Assembly: GCF_918797505.1 (NCBI RefSeq)
Contig: NC_092797.1
Span: forward strand, 13,715,372 to 13,779,371
DNA: 64,000 nucleotides
Reading direction: 5' to 3'
Origin: Bemisia tabaci
Taxonomy: Eukaryota > Arthropoda > Insecta > Hemiptera > Aleyrodidae
Shown: piece after piece, positions 34,631-45,186 of the stretch
How the letters are laid out: each line of letters starts with the position of its first letter
How positions within the stretch are numbered: position 1 is the stretch's first letter
Program-made: the position numbers and the translations under genes
Notes under the pieces: model-generated
The model's database searches: none
Told to the model about the DNA's origin: nothing
Seen by the model: the letters and a program-made list of their open reading frames with translations, nothing else

Positions 34631-35889
34631 TGAGGATTGCTACTCATGTAGATCAGGAACGCTCCGCCAGAATTTATAAGATGATTTTGGGAATTTATTT
34701 TTTAGGAGTCGCTTTTAGACAAAAGTGGCGATACCTTCAAACAAAAATACCGGCGAAGGATGCCTTTTTTGCCCTACCTTAAAACTAGGTACCTAATCTA
34801 TTTTTACTACCCCGAATAAATTTTGAATTATTTCTCCGTGGCAGAACCAGTATTTTACTAAAAAGATTTTAAATCGAGGCATTTATGGTTTCATTCCGTT
34901 TACATCTGGGTAACTCTCTTGTGTGATTCGAAAACTGCGGCTGGCAAAGACCTAATTTTTTAAGCTGGATCCGAGCCAAATCATGTGCGAGGCCTTTTGC
35001 TCACCTTTAACTCGATTGAAAAAGGGCCGCCAGTTAGAGACACCGTCCAATTCGCCAAAAAGTTGGCAAACTGAGATCGAAATGAAAATGAAACCCAGAA
35101 GCGCGCCCCCCGCCCCTACTTGCTTGAATAAATGGAGAATAAATTGAATTAGAGGATAAATTTTCGTGACTTCTTTGTCCGTTTACAAAAGACCGCTGTG
35201 GGTATATATTTCTCTTGTCACTGTAAAAACTGATCAGCAAATGGTTTGTTGTCACTTGATGTACCTATATTTTGATGGAATCCTTACTGCGAGTTCGTAA
35301 CGCCAGTCATTGTCCATGCAAATGGATGTAAGACACAGATTTGTCCGGAAAATTCGATTGATGAAAAAGTTTACGTATACATACGGGTAAAATGAATGTA
35401 TGTATACTTGAAGGAAAATTTTATAGTGGAATCAATTTGGAGCGATGCACTAGGACTCACATGCCTTATAGACTCATAGTTCCTTTTAATTAAAGTCATA
35501 TGTACGTTGCAAATTTACCATAAATACGCCAAAATATCGTAACGAGAATGGGGAAGGTTTTAAATATTTAATTGCGAATTAAAAAAAGTGCATGATAAGT
35601 CATCTTTTTAACATCAGCAACGTAGCAACTTAGGGAGCTGTCCTGCTGTTGAATTCGTGATGGCTAAAAATTGAAAATGAAGAGCTTTCATAATGCATAA
35701 ACTCCCAAGCTCTCTTCTCAGCCGTCAAAACATATTTTCATTTTCTCGTTGTGCGTCAGTTTCAAACAATGAAGACTGCAGAGAAGGTTATCACTAAAAA
35801 TAGGCGAAAATGAAAATTCGGGCCTCAAATGTTCCTGGAGGGAAGTTTAAACTTTGCCTCAAAACTTTTGAAAGTGGTGGTTATTTTAA
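34631..35889. other. Unassigned intergenic DNA
   Basis: No gene, RNA or repeat recognised. Confidence 0.45.
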
Positions 35890-36020
35890 TTCGCAATGGG
35901 CCTCTAGACAAGGTGGGAATTGAAGTACGTCACTACAAGTTTTCTCTTCAAAATTTGGCAAAAAACGAATCACGTAGAGGAAAGTCTGAATATCAACTCC
36001 TGAACGAGATATAAGTTATA
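35890..36020 (+). repeat. Family P fragment (left arm only)
   Basis: The block gcaatgggcctctagacaag through aacgaatcacgtagag and atatcaactcctg follows the order of the left arm of the complete P foldback at 37335. The opposite arm is missing, so this is a truncated copy. Confidence 0.55.
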
Positions 36021-36118
36021 TGTTAACATTCGTTAAATGCAAAAATTCGAATGACGTCATTTGTGTAATCGAACTTCTATTTGATCTGTGTTTAAAAGAC
36101 TCGGTAATAACTCGTTCA

Positions 36119-36740
36119 GAATTATTCTAGCTGGAGCGCAATTAAGCTATGCATTCACGACTGCAAAAATGTCGAAGGAAATCGACAAGCCCAGCGTGCA
36201 TGAAGGCTATTTCAATTGTAGTCTTCCGTCACATTCTTACGGCGCAATGATACGACTACTTGAACTCTCCGGAATGCGTAAGGTATCACGCCGCATTTGA
36301 AGGCGTTTTCAAAAACAGCCAAGCTCCGATACCCGGATTATCGTTTTGCATAGTTCATATTATTTTGTTTTCATTTCTAACCACTTAATTATTCTTAATC
36401 CTCGTATAAAAACCACCCATTTGCTAAATACAATTCTAGCTGAAGCGCACTTAAGCTATGCATTGATGACTGCAAAAAATGTGAACGAAAATCGAAGGAA
36501 CAGCGTGCATGAAGGCTATTTCAATTGTAATCTTCCGTCACATTCTTACGGCGCAATGATACAACTATTTGAACTCTCCGGAATGCGTGAGGTATCACGC
36601 CGCATTTGAAGGCCTTTTCAAAACAGCCAAGTTCCGATACCCGGATTATCGTTTTGCATAGTTCATATTATTTTGTTATATTCCGTACCACTAGTTTATT
36701 TTTAATCCTCGTATAAAAACCACCCATTTGCTAAATTTGA
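36119..36740 (+). repeat. Tandem duplication (about 315 bp, two units) with conserved short frame
   Basis: Unit 1 (about 36119-36427) and unit 2 (about 36434-36740) align throughout, e.g. agcgtgcatgaaggctattt, cttccgtcacattcttacgg and gatacccggattatcgtttt, with roughly 10% difference by eye. Each contains an open frame ending LELSGMRKVSRRI or FELSGMREVSRRI; SVHEGYFNC and LPSHSYGAMI are shared. A D-like core (ggcgcaatgatac...atttgaaggc) sits in each unit. Most likely a repeat; whether the shared frame is selected is unknown. Confidence 0.75.
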
Positions 36741-36960
36741 TTTCAAAACTTCCCGTTATGTGAATTGTTTTCCATACAAGATTTTGAAGTGATAAAAATG
36801 TGATGTTGTCTTCTAATTTTGACCATATGTCTAATAGCTAATTGGACATATACTTGTGCTAAAGTGGACTTTCCACATATTAAACAAATGAAAAGGAATT
36901 ATGAGGCACGCGAATCCTGAATACATAGAATTACATAGTTCTTCGTTATTTAATTCATTT

Positions 36961-37021
36961 ATACATCAACGGTGAAACTCCCAAACCACGTAGCTTCGGT
37001 TTGCGATGTTGTAGACCTCCT

Positions 37022-37064
<43 letters not shown>

Positions 37065-37225
37065 CTTAGGAAAACTACCGGATGTCAATTCTTAAGAACA
37101 TTCATGAATTTTTTTTTCTGTGCAAAGAATAATTATGATTTATTCTTTTGTGAAAAAATAAAACAAGAGCAGGGATTTTTATACATCTCAAACGAGATAC
37201 TTGGTTTGAGAGTTTCACCGTCAAC
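36961..37225. mobile_element. Family O inverted-repeat element, copy 2, with 42-T run
   Basis: Left end atacatcaacggtgaaactc, continuing ccaaacc; right end ggtttgagagtttcaccgtc. Inverted ends of about 25 bp, as in copy 1 at 1420. A pure T run (37023-37064) interrupts the interior, so an open frame across it (Phe run) is an artefact. Confidence 0.55.
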
Positions 37226-37334
37226 ATATTTCTTCATATCGTATATAGGTCAAATTCTCATCATTTTTACAATGTAAATAGCAAGCATAAGACGCCAGAA
37301 TGAGTTTGTAATTTTAACATCCACGAAAAGCGCG

Positions 37335-37888
37335 AATGAACCACTAGACAAGGTACGAATTTAAGCATTCTGATACATGTTTCTGAACCAGAATTTCACG
37401 TAGAACACGATTCGCGCAACGGAAATAACCGAAATCAACTCCTGGCAAAGATATTAACGTTTTTATTTCACATCGGATACGAGGGATTTGAACTGTCCGC
37501 TCATAAGAAACTCAAAGCTCTACGTGAGTTAAATCGTGCACTATAACGGTTTCAGCGAGCTTCTCAATCGAGAAATGTTCATTTCCCACCATGTGTTGTT
37601 CAATCTATAAACAACTTGCTATAGCTGAGCCAAAGCGTCAAGATTGAGGTTGCCAAATTTTTATATCGCAGAGACTGTCATGATAACGTTTAGCGCGCGA
37701 TGTGAGTCACGTAGAGCATTGAGTTTTCATGAGCGGGTGGTTTGAATTCACGCATCAAGTATCATTAAATATCTTCGTAAGGAGTTGATTTCGGAAATTT
37801 TCGTTCTACGCATCTTGTTTTACGTGAAATTTTTATCAAAACTCATGTATCAGAATGCTGGAATTGGTAACTTGTCTAGTGGTCCATT
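37335..37888. mobile_element. Family P foldback element, full copy
   Basis: The left arm gaaccactagacaaggtacg, attctgatacatgtttctga, aatttcacgtag and gaaatcaactcc is mirrored by the right arm ggagttgatttcggaaattt, cgtgaaatttttatcaaaac, tcatgtatcagaatgctgga and cttgtctagtggtcc. Arms are about 120 bp with indels; the interior is about 300 bp. No coding. Fragments lie at 35890 and probably 46865. Confidence 0.75.
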
Positions 37889-38355
37889 GTAAGCCAAAGT
37901 CCCTGCTGAAAAAAGTTTCTTCGCAATTCATACCTCCGACACCGTTTCAACGCGCAGAATAGTTCGCACAGCGTGGAAAGGAAAAAACCCACGTCGGGGA
38001 GAGCCGACAACGTTTAATGAAACGGAGCGATTAAATAACGCTCGAAGGGAAGCGTCGCCTAATAAATGCAGAAACAGGTGGAGGGATGACCCAACGCCAA
38101 CGCGACGGGGAGGTCGACGGGGGGCGACAAAAAATAGAGCGTCTCGTTCTTTCATCGGTTTTTAAAGTGAGGAGCTGGCGCTGACTTTAAGAGCTACAGA
38201 TTTTCAACCTTTCCACTCGGCGGAGCTTAAGGGCGCCCGCCCCGGCGTCCCCAGCGTCCCGACGCCCGGCGCTGCGTCTTGTCGCGGGTGCGGCACCGAC
38301 TAATTCAGAAGTGTTATTCCCGCTCGGCAGAATCATTTTAGCGCTGAGCCAGCTC
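37889..38355. other. GC-rich unassigned DNA
   Basis: GC-rich with many CpG (about 38090-38300). No coding frame with domains and no repeat recognised. Confidence 0.4.
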
Positions 38356-38363
38356 CTTCCCCC

Positions 38364-38527
38364 CAGTGGCGTGGCGTGAATTGCGATACATCGATTGTTA
38401 TGCCATTTAAAGCTATGGTAAAGAATCGATTATTAAGGTGTTCGCTGCGAACACCCTGTTTATCGATTTTTTCCATAGGTTTAAATGGCATATCAATCGA
38501 TATATCGCAAAGCACGCCACGCCACTG
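38364..38527 (+). mobile_element. Family A hAT-like MITE, copy 7
   Basis: Perfect ends cagtggcgtggcgtgaattg and cacgccacgccactg, typical interior, and perfect 8-bp target duplication cttccccc (38356-38363, 38528-38535). With copy 2 it is among the best preserved copies and can serve as the family reference. Confidence 0.92.
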
Positions 38528-38718
38528 CTTCCCCCGCGAGCAAATCGCCGGGTGACAAATAAATTTAATGGAATAAGCCACCCGGCGAGGGCGAGGGACC
38601 TTTATGCAAATTCCACTCGTGCAATCGTAACAGCCCCGCTAACCGTTCCGCCCGTACTTCGCCACTTCCGCCAATCGATGGGACCATCGCGATGGACCGA
38701 CTTCGCGCCCGAGGAAAA

Positions 38719-39130
38719 GAATTCGCCAGACATGCTAATAGTCTCGTAAAAGAGAAAATATTCTTTCAAAACGCCTTTAAAACCGTGTATTCCGCAGTGG
38801 CGAAGCGTTTATCGATATTTATCGAATTTTCGATGTTTATCGAATTATCGATATTTCTCAACTTGAAGCTTTGGTAAAGAATCGAATATTAAGATGTTCG
38901 TCGCGAACACACTGTTAGAGAGAAAAATCAGGATTCGCCAAACATGGTTGTATTCTCGTAAAAGTGAAAATATTGCAAAACGCATTTAAAACTGTGTATT
39001 CCGCAGCGGCAATGTGCGAATTATCAAGTATCGATATTCCCCTATTCGAAGCTATGATGATCCTTTTCTTTAGGTTTGCACGGAAGATCAACCGATACAT
39101 CGCAAAGCACACCACGTCGGTGATATTCCG
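38719..39130 (+). mobile_element. Family A copy 8, partially duplicated together with its flank
   Basis: An A element begins at 38795 (cagtggcgaagcg) and breaks off near 38915 after gcgaacacactgtta. The upstream flank 38721-38794 then reappears at about 38933-39003 (attcgccaaacatg...tgtgtattccg), followed by a second A element start at 39004 (cagcggcaatg) that runs to about 39122. The flanks gtattccg (38787-38794, 38996-39003) and atattccg (39123-39130) are the 8-bp target duplication. A tandem duplication of about 210 bp best explains it. Confidence 0.75.
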
Positions 39131-39303
39131 AGAGGGTTCTTGTTACGACACGGGAAACTTTCAGGTATCGGCGTTTACTTACAGCGTGTGCTTACGTGTA
39201 AGATTTTTTACAACCGTCCAAAAGTCGCTTCAACAGTTACGAGTGGTGTTCTGTGCATCGTGAACCATAGAACGTATAAGCAATCTTCCTTGTAGGACTG
39301 CAT

Positions 39304-39555
39304 GGACCGCGTTTAACAGAAAGGAACCAAGCCACGTCAGCTATTCCCAAATTCAACTGGGCAATTTATTTTTTACTAGAGAACGTTTGTGGGCATTCCA
39401 CTGAAAATGTTAAGGAATTTGGTTCGTATTATGGAGGAAATTCACTGAAATTTCCACGAAAATCCGCACAACCGTTTTAATGTTAAAAATTAAATTGTCC
39501 AATTAAATTTGGCAATAGCTGATATGGCTTGGTTCCTTTCTTATTAACGCGGTCC
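39304..39555. mobile_element. Family F MITE, copy 3 (complete)
   Basis: Complete ends ggaccgcgtttaacagaaag through gaaccaagccacgtcagcta, and tagctgatatggcttggttc through ctttcttattaacgcggtcc, about 55-bp inverted repeats. Interior carries ccactgaaaatgtt and aaatccgcacaaccgtttta. It defines the family's outer ends, which are partly missing in copy 1. Confidence 0.8.
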
Positions 39556-39867
39556 ACATCTTTCTCCTCGTTGGTAAAGTAACATTGAGAATTTGCCTAG
39601 AAAAGCAAAGTGAACCTGTAAGCGATCAGCTTTATAACTGCAATGATTCTTTTTTTCCTGCTAGTTTATATTATGGTTAATATTCCATTAGGACCTACAC
39701 TACAGCCATTTATAGACCATATTTATTGTCCGCAGACACCAAAAAGTTTTTGGCATATGCTCCATGCTTTTCAAATTTTCAGGGATTCAAGGCGGAGTAA
39801 AATCTGTTCCTGCGGATCCACTCGTCAATTCCATGGAAATTTGACGTCCCGGTTGAACAATTTCTCC

Positions 39868-39916
<49 letters not shown>

Positions 39917-40458
39917 TGCAAACATTTTGAAACGTCGCATGGCACTTGTGATACTTTGGCCGTAAGGCCGATATGGCGTTTTACCTCAGCACGACAGCGC
40001 TTCGGAACGAAGTGGGGGTTATTTCTGGAGGCTCGGCAAGCATCCCTTATCGTGTCCTCCTCCCGCCCCTCGAGCAAAGGGGGGGGAGGGGGGATTCCAC
40101 AATACTCCCTCATTAGCTAAATCATGGATTTATCGCGGCTGAGCCGAAAAAAAGGAACTCGAACGGCGGCGACGGGAACGGCAAAGGCAAAGGCAAACGT
40201 GCCGCGAGAGCGATAAGTTCATCCGGAAGCGGTGCCTGCGGGCGCGCTGCGCTTGCTTTGACGATGAATGCACGCTCACGCCGCGGCCGCCTCCTCGCCT
40301 CGCGAATTTCCAAATGAAATTCTTTCCTATTCCTCGCCGGCAATCTAGATTTTATGCCACGGCGAAATATTCCGATGAAACGGTTACGCGAGAGCCGGTG
40401 CCGGTGCCGCGAAGCGATGCCCCCTGATAAAATGTACTTATCGTGGCTGATTTGCCGT
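39556..40458. other. Unassigned DNA with 43-A run and GC-rich part
   Basis: A pure A run spans 39870-39912. At about 39960-39992, gccgatatggcg and cctcagcacgacag weakly resemble the right end of family B. 40060-40450 is GC-richer. No gene is supported; apparent frames cross the A run or are compositional. Confidence 0.4.
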
Positions 40459-40610
40459 CTGATGAAATTGATGAGATAAAAATTGTGTCGATCGGCCACT
40501 TGCGAATGCTGCCGTGCCAAGGAAAAACGCCGTGTGGACCTTCAGATGTTGCTGAATTTCCTTTGGTAAAACCACGAATTTCCTGGTAAACTCATAAATA
40601 TTTCCCTTTC
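40459..40610 (+). repeat. Duplicated segment carrying the left half of a family B element
   Basis: Bases gataaaaattgtgtcgatcg through ctgccgtgccaaggaaaaac and aaatatttccctttc match about 41024-41162 with roughly 10% difference. The B element starts here (40509) but stops at the C foldback, and the full B is found after it. So about 150 bp, half flank and half transposon, is duplicated on either side of element C. Confidence 0.7.
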
Positions 40611-41020
40611 AATGGAGATGTTGCATGTGTGAGGAATTTGCGATTTGACTGTTGATTCTTATGCATAAGTTCGCGAGTTGGTGCCACTGGTTTTCTCTGA
40701 AATCAACTCTCAAGCTAAAAAAAAAAGCAAATACATTAGCAGGATTGCCGTGTTTTCAGTTGTGGAGTCCCCAAATAAAGAGGCAGCCCTGTCAATGTAT
40801 TTGCTCCCTATCTTTTCATTGAGAGTTTGTATTGATGTAGAGGTGGACTCTCAGGATAGCGTGGGATATCCCCTCCATTTTGGCCTCAACTTGAGAGCTT
40901 TTTTTTTAGCTTGGGAGTTGATTTCAGAGAAAACCAGTGGCACCATCGTGTTTCTCGCGAACTTTTACATAAGAATCAACAGTCAAATCGCAAATTCCTC
41001 ATACATGCAACATCTCCATT
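40611..41020. mobile_element. Family C foldback element, copy 2
   Basis: The ends aatggagatgttgcatgtgt and its complement catctccatt (41011-41020, preceded by atacatgcaa) are inverted repeats continuing inward through aatttgcgatttgactgttg. The interior matches the right arm of copy 1 (tcaatgtatttgctccctat, ctctcaggatagcgtgggat). The left arm is shortened by a deletion after aaatcaactctcaagct, so the hairpin is asymmetric. The apparent 114-codon frame across it is derived from the repeat. Confidence 0.75.
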
Positions 41021-41061
41021 GATTAGAGATAAAAATTGTGTCAATCGGCTACTTGCGTATG

Positions 41062-41304
41062 CTGCCGTGCCAAGGAAAAAGGCCGTATGAACCTTCAGAT
41101 TTTGCCGAATTTCCTTTGAAAAAACCACGAATTTCCTGGTAAACTCAAGGATTTTTCCCTTCCAATTGTTCAGATAATTTTGCTTGCAATATCACCGGAA
41201 TTTCAAGGAAAAATATTCATAACTTTCCTACGGAATAAAAATTTTATTGAAGGAAATTTGGCAACTCTCGAATGTAAATACGGCGTTCTTCCTTAGCACG
41301 ACAG
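41062..41304. mobile_element. Family B MITE, copy 3
   Basis: Ends ctgccgtgccaaggaaaaag and cttccttagcacgacag; internal blocks accttcagattttgccgaat and tttggcaactctcgaatg. The flanks tatg and gatg agree at 3 of 4 positions. Directly followed by family J copy 1. Confidence 0.75.
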
Positions 41305-41307
41305 GAT

Positions 41308-41951
41308 GGGTCAGTTGCGCTGGTCATAGAATCCTCTTTAGATGCTTGATTCTTGTATATTAGCTAAAAATAACAAGATCTGTCCAAACAGCAATTCTCA
41401 ATATCCAATATTAACCGAGATATCGCGCTTTGAAAACTTCGGTTTATGACGTCATCCACCGCGGTAGTAACACTCTTGGTCTCTTCCATCTTGTTCAGTG
41501 ACGCACATTTGCTCGTTACTCAAAATGAAACTCGGATAAATGATATTAGCGCCTGCAAGACGGTGGGAATACTGCACCAAACAGTGCGGTCAGCTTGAAC
41601 CGCATATTAGCGCCTACAAGACTGCATGAATACTTCTCGCATTGCGCCAAAAGCAGTGCAGTCGGTAGGTTTGCGTGGAACGCATATTAGCGCCTGCAAG
41701 ACTTCGAGTTCAATGTGTGTTACGCACATTTGCACTGGTTACTCAACGTGTAACTCGGATGCAAGCAAGATGGAAGAAACCAAGGGTGTCACTCCCGTAA
41801 TGGACGACGTCATAAACCGATTTTTTTAAAGCGCGATATCTCGGGTAATATTGAACGTAGAAAGTTGCCGTTTAGACGGATCTTAATATTTTCAGCTGAT
41901 CGACAAGAATCAAGCATCAAAACACGATTCTAAGACCAGTGTAACGCTCCC
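41308..41951. mobile_element. Family J inverted-repeat element, copy 1
   Basis: Left arm gggtcagttgcgctggtcat through aacaagatctgtccaaacag and tttatgacgtcatccaccgc; right arm gacgacgtcataaaccgatt, gcgatatctcgg, tagacggatctta and cacgattctaagaccagtgt ending near 41951. Arms are about 170 bp. Between them lies a three-unit tandem repeat with the word atattagcgcctgcaagac (41548, about 41607, about 41683). A second copy is at 49768. No known domain in the open frame here. Confidence 0.75.
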
Positions 41952-42099
41952 ATTATTAAAAATTGACGTATTAATTCAAACAAGACCTGTTTTGTGTAAA
42001 TGAATAAAGTCAAAAGGAGCTATGGTTCACGCGGGTGGACGACATCACTGAGTACCTCTAAAAATTTGAAATAGGAATAAATTCGATTGCCAACGTTCG

Positions 42100-42320
42100 T
42101 AACGACATACCTCCATTGTAGTGTTTCAAAATTGTCTCTCTAATTTGATTTTTTCTGAGAGAAACAAGCCAACTTTATAGCTTGAAATTTATACCGGAAT
42201 ATTCTACCAAGAGAGGGACATTAACAGAGATCAGAGAGAGAAACGTCAAGGGAGTTTAAGAAATTACGTTGACTAGTTCTTGAAAGAAAAAATAGAGTAT
42301 TACGAGAAATCTGCAACATT
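42100..42320 (+). repeat. Family T dispersed repeat, copy 2
   Basis: Diverged copy of 18630-18845 with acctccattgtagtgtt, ccggaatattct and aagaaattacgttgac in matching order. Old, non-coding. Confidence 0.5.
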
Positions 42321-43255
42321 GCAAACGGGGATACGTGATTTCGCACTTTGGCCTTCGAACTGCTAAATTTAAAACTTCCACTCCATGCAAGAGCCTCACT
42401 GTCGATCCTCATATTAAAAATTTGAAGAATGCAATTTTTCTAGCCAATCCACGCCACAATATCTTGAGAAATAGAGGTGACCCATTCACGACTGATGGCT
42501 CGGTGGCCACAGAAATATGTCATTTTCCTTCAGACATACCGCACCGTACCACTTGAAGATTGCAATGCTGAAGACGAGGGGGAAAGGGAAGGGGGGGGGG
42601 GGTACTAATTCATACAGAAGATATTGCGGCATAATACACGGCGCCTTCTCTTCTCGAACTCGAAGCGCGCTGAAATTTTCGGCTTCATCAGTCGGAGCGT
42701 AAATCTTCATTTCCCTGTGCGACGTTTCAGGACTCATCAAGAGCGGAAGAATGCGGGCAACGAGGAAGCCATCCCGCGAAGCCCCGAGACGACGATGCAC
42801 TCTGCCGGTAAAAGAGCGTAACTGGAATCCGAGAGGAGCTCTTGCTTGAATGATTCTCTATGTCGTTTGAAAAGGAGGTTGAGCCTTTTTAGCGGAAAGT
42901 CACACACTCGCAAATCCTCTCGTGAGTGTATCAGGTCATTGACTGGAGGACTTTCGTGCCGTGCAAGAAGCGACTATCTGCGTTTCGGGTTGTGTGCCGG
43001 TTGCGCGGTTCTGCGCGAGGAGTGGAGGGGGATGGGGTGACAGGGCACAGCGCCATCAGCGAACTCTCGACGCCGATTAGCTGCAACTTTTACGCGCTCC
43101 TTATAATTTCAGCATTTCTTAACGACTGCTCACTTAACTCTTTCTCCGTTTGGCCCATTCCTTTCTCTCTCCGCCATGTATTCATTGAAGATTGAGTTTT
43201 ATGCATGCCGAGCGCGTTGTTGCCGCTGGGCTGATGGGTAATATTTGAATTTAAT
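42321..43255. other. Unassigned DNA
   Basis: A G-run lies at 42592-42601. Short overlapping open frames have no domain. No repeat boundaries recognised. Confidence 0.4.
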
Positions 43256-43257
43256 GG

Positions 43258-43535
43258 CCTGGTTAAACGTTCAAATTTCCGTCAAATTCCGACCAAATTG
43301 ATGACCAAGATGGCGGTCGAGAGTTATCTAGATTGATGAGTTAAATTAATTAAAACAGCGTGTTGATTGAAATAAGCATGAAATAAGTACGGTTGTGTTG
43401 AAATTAGATGAAGGATGATCCTCACAGCTCCATCATCCACATCAAATTTTTGCAGGACGCAGAAATTTGATGGTGGATGGTGCGCACCAGTCACCATTTG
43501 ATCGGAAATCGATGGGAATTTGAACGTGTAACCAG
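43258..43535. mobile_element. Element S with about 46-bp inverted ends
   Basis: Left end cctggttaaacgttcaaatt, then tccgtcaaattccgaccaaa; right end, read in reverse, ctggttacacgttcaaattc, then ccatcgatttccgatcaaat. Several mismatches but clear over about 46 bp. The interior is non-coding and includes catcatccacatcaaat and the near-inverted atttgatggtggatggtg. Single copy in the window. Confidence 0.65.
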
Positions 43536-43540
43536 CACAC

Positions 43541-44982
43541 TAAGCATGCGGTTTCTGTCTGAGTGCTTACACGTTGAGAACATGCCATTTCAATCGTCTG
43601 TGCGTACAAAAAGTGTCATTTTTCAAATGTTCTGTGAATTGTAGGTATCCGAGGAGCTTTTGAGGTCTAATGTAAAAAAATTAGAAGGGCGAGAGCTCTA
43701 GACATGATAAAGTATCGAAGTTTTCCTGGAAATTCAAGTATTTGGGAAGTCAAGTACTTGGCAAGTTCCAAGTGGCTCTTCAAAGTGTGAACGATTAACG
43801 TGTTCGTGTGCATGTGTGTGGGTATGCCTGTCTCCCTGGGAGACTTTTCTGAGAAATAGAGTATAACGGGTGATTTCTGGGAAATCTCTTATTCTCGAGA
43901 ACGGAAAATCCACTCGGATCCCTTGACATGGTAAGATTTTTACGTATAAATTCCAACTTCTATTATAAGTTCTGAGCAAACTTATTCATTGATAACCTTC
44001 CAAAAAGTACTGCACCACCGTCATAATTCTTGAGAAATTTCACAGAGAAACCAAAATTTTAAAACTAGAATCCCTACTTAATTCAAAATAAAAGCTAAAG
44101 CCTTAAAACTGGGCTGCACCTTTTTTTCTGCTCGCCTTTCAGCGCACCATTTTGCATTTAAGAGACGTAACGAAAAGTTACAACGCTGGTAAGGTAACAT
44201 AAATTCATGACGCTATGAGAGAGTCTATGTTTCTCAATTCAGATGACACATTTCTCCTCTCCTTGCACCATGGGCTGAAAGCCTTTTCTTTATTACACCT
44301 CACCCCGAATCACGGTTGCTCGCCTTTCCGTCGCTTTTCTTACAAAATTACCCGTAACTGCACGTTCAGAAGAGCCCCACCGTTCGTGCAACTCAATGCC
44401 CGCCGGGGCTCACGTGCGGATGGGGTCGGACCTTTCTCACGTCATCGGAGCAACGTGTTTCGGTGTTGAAAGTGGGCCAACGTATTTCAACAGAGCCTGC
44501 AACGCTGTATATACTCGTTTCTAGACAAAACTCCCCCACCCCAGTTTCTTCTCTCGGGGGGTTTTTGGCAACTTGCAGTAGTTCATAACTTACTTAATTC
44601 GTAAGCCCGCCTTATAAAAGTTGTGTGACTGAGAACTGTCCCTCTGTGATTACCGTGCAGGGGTTGACTACACTTCATCTGAGTGATATTTCAAAATGCT
44701 AATCATATTCACACTGTCTCCTTTTAAACTACGTTCGCATGACAACCAGCTAAAACGTGATGACGCCGACCTTGCGAAGAGAGTTTTCGTCTCTCATTTC
44801 GCAGATGCGGTGTGACGAAGCTCAGTTCACACCGAAACGCGTTGATGCTGAGTTTATATTTAAAGAAGTCGTTTACGAATCACACTATTATCAAATTATT
44901 TATACGTTGCAAGCACTTAGTCTAATCAATGTCTTTTTGCATGCCTTGTTTTGAGTAGGGGTACTGTCAAAACTCGAAGAGT
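43541..44982. other. Unassigned DNA
   Basis: No gene or repeat recognised. Some C/T-rich stretches around 44240-44480 give chance open frames. Confidence 0.4.
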
Positions 44983-44990
44983 AAAATTCG

Positions 44991-45178
44991 GTGCTAAAGT
45001 CTATAAAGCCTAAAAACCCCGAATGATATGCAGTGGAATTAGCGTAAAAAAGCGTACTGCACTCCGCAAAAAGATTAGATTCCGCACTGTAATAGTGTAA
45101 GACACTCCGTAAGGAGGGTGGATCCCGCTCCGCATTTATATCACTCGGGGTTTTTGGGCGCTTTATAGACTCCGGCAC
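44991..45178. mobile_element. Element U, 188-bp MITE with near-perfect 8-bp target duplication
   Basis: Left end gtgctaaagtctataaagcc (then taaaaaccccga) and right end tcggggtttttgggcgcttt (then atagactccggcac) form about 39-bp inverted repeats. The flanks aaaattcg (44983-44990) and aaaatttg (45179-45186) match 7 of 8. The interior includes an inverted pair around cactccgcaaaaag and cactccgtaaggag. Non-coding; 8-bp duplication suggests a hAT-type or similar transposase. Confidence 0.75.
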
Positions 45179-45186
45179 AAAATTTG

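Noticed and set aside
36972..37277. 101-codon frame with a long Phe run
   Set aside because: Created by the 42-T run inside family O.
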